From the NCBI GenBank assembly GCA_030374765.1, contig JARGXX010000132.1, forward strand, positions 394,501 through 458,500: 64,000 nucleotides of DNA. The letters run 5' to 3'. This DNA comes from Agarophyton chilense. Its lineage: Eukaryota > Rhodophyta > Florideophyceae > Gracilariales > Gracilariaceae. The stretch's first letter is position 1. The number at the start of each line of letters is the position of its first letter. Shown here one piece after another: positions 30,412 through 39,500 of the stretch. The notes below the pieces were generated by a model. The model was not told the DNA's origin, did not search any database, and worked only from the letters and a program-made list of their open reading frames with translations. Both the position numbers and the translations under genes were made by a program.

Positions 30412-30506
30412 CATCAGCTCTATCAGCTTCATCAGCTCTATCAGCTTCATCAGCTTCATCAGCTTCATCAGCTCCATCAGCTCAATCAGCTCCATCAGCT
30501 TCATCA
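30412..30506. repeat. Nine-base tandem repeat ATCAGCTYN
   Basis: Ten head-to-tail copies of a 9-base unit beginning ATCAGCT, with variation confined to the last two bases. Downstream of the G3BP-like stop. Confidence 0.92.
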
Positions 30507-30832
30507 TCGTCCATACTAGAGCCGAAACCAATCCCAAATACTTCAACGCCCACCGTCCATATCCTAAAACGACAAGGCTCACCGAGAACAAGTGAGCGAG
30601 CACAAAAAAAAAAAGACACATATGCGTCTATTACACGACATAAACACAAAAGCTTTCTACCACATCCCACACTCAAACACCGCCCGACAATACTAAAACG
30701 TACACCACTGGTACAATACATAGACATCATACGAACAAACAAACAAACAAGCCGCCACCACCACCACCAGCCATCACACTTCCGTGCTTTCCGGCAAATA
30801 TCAACAATCTCAAAGCCAGCCTCATACCAACC

Positions 30833-32284
30833 TTAGCTAATCGGCGCAAAACTCGCGCGGTGACGCCTCGCGCCACGAGCGCTGCCCCGACCACCACGCA
30901 TGCTGCCCGGCCTACGTCCGCCATACGACGGTCGTTTCTCACTCACATTCAGGGCAATACCCTGGAAAGGTCCGACATCCCTGGCACCGTTGGCCCATGC
31001 ACTAACAGCCGCTCTAACACCATCCATAGTATCATATTCAATGAACGCAATACCCTTTGCCATCTTAACTTCCACATGGCGCAATTTGTGTCCGTACGTA
31101 CTAAACTCTTCTCTGAGTGAATTCGTCAAACCACGTATATCCTGCAGAAAGTTGTCGCCAAGAATCGAAAGCTGTACAACGGCGGAAGGACCAAACACAC
31201 GCGGGTAACCTCTATACGGGTGACCACTATGCTGGTGACCACTATGCTGGTGAGGAGCTCGATTTGCGCTTTGAACGTTCTCCTGGCGCGTGTTGCTCTG
31301 TGTAATGGGCTTCTGCTCCACCTCAGCTGGAACAGGTTCAGGAAGCTGCTTCACTAGCTCAGGAACTACGACTGGCGTCTGTTCGGTCACACTGACAACT
31401 GGCGTCGAGTCCTCTACATCGTCCTTAGATGACACAATCGACGCCCACGTCTTCTTGGTCAGGGGCACGGAGCGCGCCGCAGACATGGGGGACTTGTGTT
31501 CTTTGGTGGAGTCACCGTTGGGAAACGAGACGACTAGATTCTCCTGGGGAGCGAGATCGATGTCTGAAGTATCCACAGATTCGACGAGGGCAGGCGCAGG
31601 TGGCGCTCTATCACTCGTCGCTGGGATGATTGACTCTGGGGAGGGCTGTGTCTGTGGCTCAGATTGGTTGTGAGGCATGATTCCATTTGCAGGGGGCAGG
31701 GTGTCAGGGTCGACTGAGGTGATCTGGGCAACTTCGGTTGGCAGTTGTTCAACTTGCTGTGTGTCTGGGAGCGCTGGAGGTGGAGAGGAGGGCTTGGGAG
31801 GCTCAGAAGGTGTGGCGGGAGTGGTGTCGGTGAGAGTTTCTGCCACAACCGGCTCTGGTTCTGAGGACACTGTCTGAGACGGCTGCGGGGCGTCGGTAAG
31901 AGACGTGAAGATATCGTTACGGCAGTAGAAGTGAACATCGTGGGAGTCTCTCTGCTTCTCTAGCACAAAAGTCTGTGTAAAGGAGAAGGTTTTGGCTTGT
32001 TTGGTAGATTGGCCATGCACGACGACGAGGTAGGCAGAAGCGCCGGTCTGCTGGGCGGCCACCTTGTTGACAGTAGTGGCAGCACCGGAAAGCGGGAGCT
32101 TCCGAGCCACATGGGCAATGGCCGGTCCCGTGGCGTCCAGACCGTCGCCGTGGTGGATCTCTGAGTCAGGACCATAGAGCTCTACAATGCGTTCGGGCAG
32201 CTTTTCAGCGACGCGGTAGTAAACATTGACAAAAGACTGCGCGACACGGGCGGCAGAGGGCGGTTGCTTCGGAGCTGCGCCCAT
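30833..32284 (-). CDS. G3BP-like RNA-binding protein (NTF2-like domain plus RRM)
   Basis: Related to G3BP/Bre5-type proteins that act in stress granules and ubiquitin-protease complexes; cytosolic. The product is 483 residues. An NTF2-like domain is at about residues 8-130 (VAQSFVNVYYRVAEKLPERI, ELYGPDSEIHHGDG, TFSFTQTFVLEKQ, FYCRNDIF). A long Pro/Ser/Glu-rich disordered linker follows. Then comes an RRM (about 365-445) with RNP2-like QLSILGDN and RNP1-like KGIAFIEYD, and a Gly/Arg tail. The start is ATG 32284, which directly precedes the NTF2 fold. The frame is open 22 codons further only because it reads through an apparent leader intron. Family assignment is good; orthology within the family is not settled. 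Confidence 0.87.
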   Translation of the reverse strand: MGAAPKQPPSAARVAQSFVNVYYRVAEKLPERIVELYGPDSEIHHGDGLDATGPAIAHVARKLPLSGAATTVNKVAAQQTGASAYLVVVHGQSTKQAKTFSFTQTFVLEKQRDSHDVHFYCRNDIFTSLTDAPQPSQTVSSEPEPVVAETLTDTTPATPSEPPKPSSPPPALPDTQQVEQLPTEVAQITSVDPDTLPPANGIMPHNQSEPQTQPSPESIIPATSDRAPPAPALVESVDTSDIDLAPQENLVVSFPNGDSTKEHKSPMSAARSVPLTKKTWASIVSSKDDVEDSTPVVSVTEQTPVVVPELVKQLPEPVPAEVEQKPITQSNTRQENVQSANRAPHQHSGHQHSGHPYRGYPRVFGPSAVVQLSILGDNFLQDIRGLTNSLREEFSTYGHKLRHVEVKMAKGIAFIEYDTMDGVRAAVSAWANGARDVGPFQGIALNVSEKRPSYGGRRPGSMRGGRGSARGARRHRASFAPIS

Positions 32285-32702
32285 GATTTCTGCGGGAGAG
32301 GGAAAGGGGGGTGGGAATGTAGAAGGGAAAGAATTAAGAGGAAGGCTCACCGCGGTGTGAGGAAGGGGGGGGGGGGAGGGGGGTGGAGGCGACTTGCCGA
32401 ACGCAGCTTGGGCGGGTTACGGCGACGGTAACGCGTAGATACATGCATACAACCTTATGTCGCGGCCGGCGATTTTTTGAGCTTGTGGGTGGGGGGGGGG
32501 AGGGGAGGGGGAGGGAAGGCAGTTAGGGTTGTGCAGTTTTTTGAGTTTGTGTTTTTGTGTTTTTGGCGGTTTGAGGCGCTGAGTGCCATGAGCGAGTGGG
32601 CGACGCAGCGGAGGCAACCACTTGGCTGGCGTGCACCGCGCGCACCGTTCGCTTTGCCAAGCGGAACCGAAGCGCCGCGGCGTGGGTTGGTGTAGCTTTC
32701 TC
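32285..32702. promoter_or_regulatory. Divergent promoter/leader region, G3BP-like gene / helical protein gene
   Basis: 418 bases between head-to-head starts. It contains the leader intron above and several G-runs (near 32366-32385 and 32488-32515). No TATA box was recognised. Confidence 0.4.
32290..32350 (-). other. Probable 61-base intron in the 5' leader of the G3BP-like gene
   Basis: On the minus strand the sequence reads G|GTGAGCC at 32350. It then has a strong pyrimidine tract with runs of C and T, ending in CCGCAG at 32290, five bases before the ATG. All canonical spliceosomal features are visible. Inference only; no transcript evidence. Confidence 0.65.
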
Positions 32703-33599
32703 ATGTCGTCCGTCAGAGATCGCATTCGAAACCTACAGGCCGCGAAAAGCGCCGCCGAGGAGGACGTGTCCGCCGCGGCTAGGGTGCACACCCGCGCCCA
32801 AGAGGTGGAACGTGCGCTTTCGGAAGGCAATGACGCCGCGCACGCCAAGTCACTTTCACAACTCACAAGCCGCTTCGATCGAGCCCCAGACGAGCTTGAC
32901 GCCGGTGGAAGGGCCCTAAGCTCCAGGGTCGCCCAGTTTGACGCTAGAAATGGAGCTGACTCGGTGCACAATCGTACCAAACGATTGGAGAATGAGCAAA
33001 ACACCACGGGCTTGGTCGGAAGGGCGTTGCCCTTTCGGAAAGAGGGCTCGGTTGGTGAAGCTGCTGCTCGCTTTGCTGAACGCGAACAACCTGCCGCGGC
33101 TGAAGGAGTGCTCAAAGCAAAGGCAAAGTTCGAAGCTGCCCCGCGCGCTGCTGAGGGTGCTGGACGCGTTGCAACGGTTGTTGGTGCATTAAAGGAAGAC
33201 AATAGCCAAACGAAAACCGCACAACAACAGAAGAATATCACCAACCGGGCGTCCATATTCGAAAAGGCACAGGAGAAACCGCCTGTGCTTGCAAAACATA
33301 CGCCTAGTTTAATGTCGTTTGGAAGCGACGATAGTGCAGTTGCTGCAAAGGAGGCGATCGACCGCCGCGCTGCAGTGTTTGAGAAGCACAGCAAGGATGA
33401 GCCAGTAGTGAGCGCGAAGGAAAACAAACCAAATGCTGCCGATGTCAAGGAGAAGAGCGTCCATGACCAGCTTCGAGAAGTGAAACGCGCCAACGAACAA
33501 CTCCTTTCTACGCTGCTCAAGCTGACTGCTTCTTTCAAAGCGTTGGAGAGCACCAGAGATGATCTACAGCAACGCATCACTGAACTTGAGAACAAGTAA
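32703..33599 (+). CDS. Unrecognised 298-residue helical protein with degenerate Phe-containing repeats
   Basis: I do not recognise the family. The product is highly charged and predicted helical. It carries at least six spaced copies of a short motif of the type (A/S)-R-x-x-x-F-(D/E): SRFDRAP, SRVAQFDARN, AARFAEREQ, AKFEAAP, NRASIFEKA and RRAAVFEKH. It ends in a coiled-coil-like segment (residues about 250-298: LREVKRANEQLLSTLLKL, then ITELENK). The repeats could be a tandem binding motif for a cytoskeletal or scaffold partner, but that is a guess. The start is ATG 32703 (MSSVRDRIRNL); the frame is open 27 codons further upstream. An equally long minus-strand frame covers the same DNA; this strand was preferred for its coherent repeat and coiled-coil pattern. 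Confidence 0.65.
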   Translation: MSSVRDRIRNLQAAKSAAEEDVSAAARVHTRAQEVERALSEGNDAAHAKSLSQLTSRFDRAPDELDAGGRALSSRVAQFDARNGADSVHNRTKRLENEQNTTGLVGRALPFRKEGSVGEAAARFAEREQPAAAEGVLKAKAKFEAAPRAAEGAGRVATVVGALKEDNSQTKTAQQQKNITNRASIFEKAQEKPPVLAKHTPSLMSFGSDDSAVAAKEAIDRRAAVFEKHSKDEPVVSAKENKPNAADVKEKSVHDQLREVKRANEQLLSTLLKLTASFKALESTRDDLQQRITELENK

Positions 33600-34125
33600 C
33601 TTTTTCCACCACTAACTAAAATGTCGCTTTGTCTTTGTGTCTAGCTAGCTTTGATAGAGGCATCTTGTGTCGACCTATGAGGGACACTAAGGGAGGCCAC
33701 AACGCAACTGCAAGAGCTTGACTCCGCGCTCTGCCCAACCCCGTCGTTGCCAGATAGGTGCAAGAAATCAAAGGCTGCGGTGGTGATTCACACTTTCGAG
33801 AACTCAAATCCGCAACTCCTTTGCGCGTCTGTGAGGGCAGCGAAAGCCGTCCGTCAACCTTCCCCACCATCACTTCTCCATGGCCTCCATATATGCATCT
33901 CTAGAGCCGCGGTGTCTGTAGTTGTATGTGCCGTGCCGTGCCATACCGGCTGCACAGTGCACACATGACCACGTGCACAGTTACGTGATCTGTGATGCAC
34001 TCATGCTTGCTTACAGTCTCAGTTGAACGGGAGATCACACCCAACTCGCGATCCAAGTGTTGAACACCGCCGTCGCTCTTCCGCCGCCTTTCACCATCGC
34101 CGTAGTTCCGTATCGGTGCTCTACG
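33600..34125. other. Intergenic region before peroxiredoxin Q
   Basis: 526 bases holding the 3' flank of the helical-protein gene and the presumed promoter and leader of the peroxiredoxin gene. No RNA gene or clear repeat seen. Confidence 0.45.
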
Positions 34126-34698
34126 ATGGCCTTCGTTACCCCGCTCTCCGCGCGGCTTTTTCAACGAAACCGCGCCCAAACGCCGCGTCTGACTCGCCGA
34201 ACATCATTCACTCTTGTTCCCACACGTCGCGCGTTCATCATGAGCCTTGCCGTCGGATCTTCCGTTCCGACTTTTAGCTTGCCCACAAACGGCGGGAAAC
34301 TGCTGTCAAACGACGATGTCTCCAAGGGTGTCGGGATTATCTATTTCTATCCGAAGGATGCCACCCCCGGTTGTACATGTGAGGCGCAAGATTTCAGGGA
34401 TTTCAAATCTCAGTTGGAGAGTTTGAACGCGTTTGTCGTTGGTGTTAGTAAGGATTCTGTCGAGAGTCATGATGAGTTTGTCCGTGATCTAGATCTAAAC
34501 TTCCCTCTTATCAGTGACGATGGTACTTTGTGTGAAGCGTTCGGTGTTTGGAAGTTGAGGAAGAGGGGTGCTGTCGAAATGATGGGAATTGAGCGTTCTA
34601 CTTTTGTTCTAAAAGATGGTGTGATCCAGAAGGAATGGAGGGGAATGAAAGCAACTGGTCATGCTGCAGAGGTTATTGAAGCGATCCAATCCATGTAG
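34126..34698 (+). CDS. Peroxiredoxin Q (BCP family), probably organelle-targeted
   Basis: Thiol peroxidase of the bacterioferritin-comigratory/PrxQ family, which reduces H2O2 and alkyl hydroperoxides with thioredoxin as donor. In plants PrxQ is plastidic. The product is 190 residues from ATG 34126. An N-terminal ~40 residues rich in Arg, Thr and Ser look like a transit peptide. The thioredoxin fold follows with YFYPKDATPGCTC (peroxidatic Cys83), GVSKDSVESHDEF, FPLISDDG and IERSTFVLKDGV. Many PrxQ proteins have the resolving Cys five residues after the peroxidatic one. Here that position is not Cys; the other cysteines are Cys85 and Cys136. The frame opens at 34057, so an ATG there would add 23 residues. 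No intron. Confidence 0.9.
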   Translation: MAFVTPLSARLFQRNRAQTPRLTRRTSFTLVPTRRAFIMSLAVGSSVPTFSLPTNGGKLLSNDDVSKGVGIIYFYPKDATPGCTCEAQDFRDFKSQLESLNAFVVGVSKDSVESHDEFVRDLDLNFPLISDDGTLCEAFGVWKLRKRGAVEMMGIERSTFVLKDGVIQKEWRGMKATGHAAEVIEAIQSM

Positions 34699-36222
34699 GT
34701 ATCTCCTCTTCTTCTTAGCAGTGACCTTCGGATTTCCACTTCCAAACCGACAGGAATACACAAGAAACAGACCTTGCTCTCGAAAAAGAATGGTTCTTTC
34801 CGACAGCTTCTTTATCTCTTCTGCTCATCTATCTACACCGTGTTTTAGCTTGTGACGGCAATTCAGAACAACGAAAGTAATTATCGAAATCCACTGCATC
34901 CCGAAGTAATTAGAGACTTTCTTTGCGTCAATGTCATGCCAATGTGGATTCATTCTTCCGCGGGCATGTGTTGAAAAAAAGAGCTGTGAGGCTGTGCGTC
35001 CTGTATAAGACTGTGCCGAGTTGACTTTTCTTGCCGTCGCCTGCCTCTCTCCAGATTAGCGCTAAACGAATTGATTTAAGGGCGTCAGGGCGTTGTTGGA
35101 AACGTATGTATCAAGTACGTGAATATCTATCGGGATGCAAGGAGATTCCCGAGTAAAGGAGTCAGACATGCCCAGCCATTAGTTTGGGACAAAACACACA
35201 ATCCCCGTTTCTTTCGGAACTCTACCCCTTCTACTTACTCAAGCGGACACTGGTTCTCCTGTAGCTTGGAACACTTCTGCAATTCCACACTCTGTTGCTT
35301 TGTCAGTCTCTTCACTGGTATATTGCCCTGGCAAATATTAGCAAAGAACGATTTCTTAAAACCCATGGGCTCCGTTTCTGCCCCCAAACTCAACAAACAA
35401 GATGAGCCAATCTCGAGGTCAACGCCGCAAAGAGCTCCATTATGTGCCGCGATGCCATTGAATTATCTGGAAGAAGGGCCACAACCTTTGAGGGTTCGTA
35501 TTAATCGAACTTCATATCGAATGCTGTTGAAAGTTGATATGACAGGTGGACGCGGTGGGTCAATGGCAATGCACGGCGGCGGCTTCAGTGTGGGTATTGC
35601 TTCACGAGCGATGATTTTCGATATCACCACTGTGTCAGCGCTGTTGTACTTCTCTTGGAAGGTCTGAGGAAAACAAGAACATCGAGATGTAAAGTCATGG
35701 AGCGCGAATAGGAAAAGAAATATGGAAAAACTAATAGTGAAATAAAGCGCACATGAGTTGTTTGAACAATGAGTGCAAGAGCAATAGGAGGCCCTGAGTG
35801 ATGAAAGCCCGAACGAACCCTATTGTGCTATTACTTTGGAGACTGGTTTTTAAATTGCTTCGAGATATGCTACGAAGACTTCCAAAGAGAGATGAGGGGA
35901 GAAGAAGGTGGCCTTGAAGCCGTTCTGGGACGTCTTAAAGTCAGCTGGCTTCCTCGATAATAATGATGGTTAAACACGAAAAAAATCTTATCAGTCGTCT
36001 TGAATGTTTTCAAAACGGTTGATTCCGCTGAGGAAAACTAAATTCTGCCGTTGTTGAAGTTGCAGGATGTATCCCTCTTGTTTGGGTAGATCTGTAAGGG
36101 ACAAGCACTCGAGGGCGATCGTTGGACAAGTGGTTCTTTGTCGCTAGATGATGTTTTGAATGGGTTTCACTGTGCAATACACGATTGCCACCTGGCACAA
36201 TGCCGCCGGCGCTGCATACTAA
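34699..36222. other. Gene-free boundary between the gene island and the transposon block
   Basis: About 1.5 kb, A/T-rich. A 182-codon plus-strand frame (35119-35667) lacks recognisable motifs, has a mixed composition and is not supported. No RNA gene or terminal repeat identified before the copia target-site duplication at 36223. Confidence 0.5.
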
Positions 36223-36227
36223 ACATC
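36223..36227. repeat. Left target-site duplication, ACATC
   Basis: Matches 43397-43401 directly after the 3' LTR. Confidence 0.8.
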
Positions 36228-36457
36228 TGTTGGAACCCAGATTGCACCACGTGCAACACGTAATACAGCGTTCCAGCGCTGTAGGAGATCGCGCGTGCGA
36301 CGCCGCGCTCAGCTCCCGGGACAAATAAACAAGCCTCGGAGCGGCCAGTTGGAACATGGCCGCTCCAGAAGAAAAACGGGGAACTTCGTCCCGCTCCTTG
36401 CTTTTGCACGCGCTTCCCGACAGTTCGGCTGCGCTACGCTGCCCTATTACTACCACA
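36228..36457 (+). repeat. 5' LTR of the copia element
   Basis: 230 bases, begins TGTTGG and ends CACA. It contains a perfect 10-base inverted repeat with a 9-base loop (36338-36366). It is followed within five bases by TGGGCTCGG, a possible primer-binding site of the TGG type; the priming tRNA is unknown. Confidence 0.88.
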
Positions 36458-36575
36458 GTTATGGGCTCGGTTCTGTCAGATAAGAGGCATGAATACACCG
36501 CAGCACCCGCCAATGTTTTCTGTAGATGAACACGCCTATCTTTGGCGTCCTCACGTCTCCAATAAGGTGGGCTTG

Positions 36576-39500
36576 ATGAAAACTGCTGCCGAAAAGAGAA
36601 CAGACCAGTCATATAAAACTGTCTACTCCAATCTCGGGCGACAAATTTACAATCGCGACCTTGTATAGAAACAGAAAACCCAGTTTGAAGCCGTCAAGGA
36701 AATTGTGGACTTAGATGCAGTCAACTCGCCAACTGCAATGGTAACCCGATTGATCGGTTCTTTCCACAAGGTCACAAGCTGCCGTCGCCGGAAGCAAGAG
36801 GAACTGCAGACTTTTGTTGCTCGCTTTCGGGTTCTTGGTTCGGAACATTTTATGCACACTGGGGGAACATCGTCGTCTCAGATGAAAGAAGTCCTTGCCA
36901 TTACGTTGCTGAACAATTTTGATCTTCCGGAAGGCACGCTGAACAATGCTGTTCTGCAGTTACTTGGCGAAGCTGACCATCGATTGAAGACAGCCATCAA
37001 GTCGAATGATCTCGTTTCCGTTCTTTACAAGGTCGTTGCGCAGATTCACGATTGTGCACAAGAGTTTAGGGATGCTTTGGGACCTTTGCAATACAAATAC
37101 AGCGTTCCGAGCTTTACGATACTTGTCGGAAGTTTTCGTGATAATTGGAAACTAATTACAGACACCCTTCTGGATGCTGTATCCAAGCTTCCAGGTGGCG
37201 AAGAAAGAGCCGAAGATGACCCAATCAGGGCCGTTCGTTCTTCTTCCCGAAGTCGTTCTATTCACCACTTAGATGATGCTGTGGAAGTGCTTCGCTCCTT
37301 GACGATGTTTACTAAGACACCGAACCCCCACCTTACTCGTAATGATGTGGAGTCGATGTTTAAGCAGAACCTGCAGAAGGCACTGCTAAGTCTAGAAGCA
37401 CCTGTTGGCTCCGGTTCAGGAGCTCGCACAGCATCCGGCCCTTCGAATTCAAATTCTCAACTGAAGAACAAGAAGAAGAAGAGGAAGAACCATTCTAATA
37501 AGGCTGGCTCCTCGCAAAACGTTGCTAAGCGATCTTCTGCCTCGAAGAAGAGGTCTTCAGAAGTGAACTGCTTCGACTGCGGCTCGAAGACTCACCTTCG
37601 TAGAGATAAGGAATGCCAAGCCCCCAGCTGGCTGACGAAAAAGCGCAGACTGGAAGCATCTGTTAAGGAAGGTAAGAATATTGGCGACAACGGGTTTTTT
37701 TCAGGGGGGCTCCATTCCTTCGAAAGGCAACTAAGCTTAGTGGCTGGATATGGAGCCGATCATAAGGTTTCCATCGGCCGAGACCCGAACCCCGTGATAG
37801 ACATCGGGTGTCCTCAGAGTGTCGGAGGAGTGGAAGCCGCTGCGAAACTGGCCTCTGCATTGTCGATTTCTTTTCAGGCGCGAGAGCTGGACCGAGATCC
37901 TTTCTTTAACGGTTATGGAGTCAGATTTGACGACGCTCGGCTTGTGTTAGCTATTTGGGATCTGTCAATTATTGATATAAATGGAAATAAGACAAGGATT
38001 CCATTCTACCTTGTTGGGGGAGATGGGCCCTTGTTGCTGGGAAACCAGATCGTTCACAAGTCCAACCTAATAGGTAAAGAGGACTTTCTTGTGATCCCGA
38101 AAGGAGTTGGTGGTTTGTCAAATAAAGATCTCTTCTTTTCCACCTACTCTTCTCGTCTCGTTGAGGATCCGGAAGATATCGTTCGTACAAAGCTCTTGGT
38201 TGTGCCGTTCAGCGAAACATCTATCCGGTCCTTCTTCTCGTCTCACAGAACATTCTTCTCGAACCTCTTTGAGAGGGTATCGAATGCGAAGTTCTCTGAC
38301 GGAAAAGTTGCAAAGAAGTTTGCATCCAAGCTCCATGGCTACACTCACCTGACCTTCGACGATATGGTTGAGATTTGTCGCCGCGCTGGAGTGCTCACGC
38401 CGGTCTTGAAACAGGCACTGCCTGTTGCGCTCGACAAAGGCACTGGATGTATAACTACTCGACGCCCTCCAGCGTCACGGAAGACTTCTTTCCGAAGACT
38501 TCTGCTATCTTTCAATTATCATGTCTAGGTCAACTTTATTTTCTTCAATGAGATGGACAATACACCCATACTTCATATGGTGGATTTGTCATCAGGGTTT
38601 TCACCAACCACTTTCATGACATCGAGGGAAATGGAGCTCGTGGTTACAACCTTTGAACGAGACTGGATCAACGTGAACGGGCTCTCAGCAGTGGTCTCTG
38701 GAGACCCGGAGTTCGAGAACTCCATCTTCCGCCGACTACTTGGGGCTCATTCAATCTCGTTCGAGCCTCGTCTCGCACGTCACCATAATAAAATTGGCGT
38801 CGGGGAAGCGAAGAATGGTGTAGTCCTGTTGTTTGCACTTGGGCTTTTGCAGGACGCAGACTATTTCGCGGTCGTTCGAAATACGGACTACAACTTCCAA
38901 GATGTCTTAACTCGCGCGACGTACCTCAGTAACATCTTGTACGGGGGAAAGAAGCTAAGTAGCTTCGAAATCGCACGTGGTTATACACCGTCCAATCTTG
39001 GACTCCCGCAGCAACAAGTTCCTTTGGATCTCATCCAAGCTTACCATGAACAAGTCGCTCGGAGGGCTATTCAAACGCTTCAAGTAACCCGAAATACCCG
39101 TACTATACCAGAGTCGCACTGTTGCCGCGGAACTCCGGTATATTACTTCAAGAAGGGATCGAAAGCAGGCAAATGGATGTTGGCTTATGTTCTAGAATCC
39201 AAGAATCATTCGCTCTTGCTTTCTTCAAGCCAGGATCACCGAGGGTTCCCGATCCATGCCTCCTATGAAGACATTAGGCAGGTACCAAAGTCGTCGCTTT
39301 TGTTCGAACTTGACCATATGGGACATCGATACCCACAGTCTCATTCAACCCTAGATGAAGACAGTCTAGAGAGGAACAACGATAGCGAAGAAACTCAGCA
39401 GAACAATGAAAACGGACGAGATCCGGACAGTGTTGTTCCGACCGTCGAACCAGGAGAGACTTCGGTCGATAAGCGTGGAAGCTTAAACTTCATTCTCAAT

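Larger units (their letters stand above)
29906..30832. other. Intergenic region upstream of CCT4 and downstream of the G3BP-like gene, with two tandem repeats
   Basis: Holds the CCT4 promoter side and the 3' flank of the NTF2/RRM gene. Apart from the two tandem arrays listed separately, it is A/T-rich with no supported coding sequence. A 161-codon plus-strand frame here is made largely of the repeat. Confidence 0.55.

Noticed and set aside
30412..30506. Possible CRISPR-like array
   Set aside because: The units are 9 bases and contiguous with no spacers; it is a minisatellite in a eukaryotic genome.
30351..30836. A 161-codon plus-strand frame between CCT4 and the G3BP-like gene
   Set aside because: Mostly the 9-base tandem repeat translated as Ser-Ala and Ser-Ser units.
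32417..33595. A 392-codon minus-strand frame opposite the helical repeat protein
   Set aside because: Its product is Ser/Ala/Phe-rich without motifs and is explained by codon bias of the plus-strand gene.
35119..35667. A 182-codon plus-strand frame beside the gene island
   Set aside because: No motif, mixed composition and no neighbouring support; probably chance.
36167..36612. Minus-strand frames similar to ones at 42974-43348, at first taken for a repeated gene
   Set aside because: The similarity is simply the two LTRs of the copia element.
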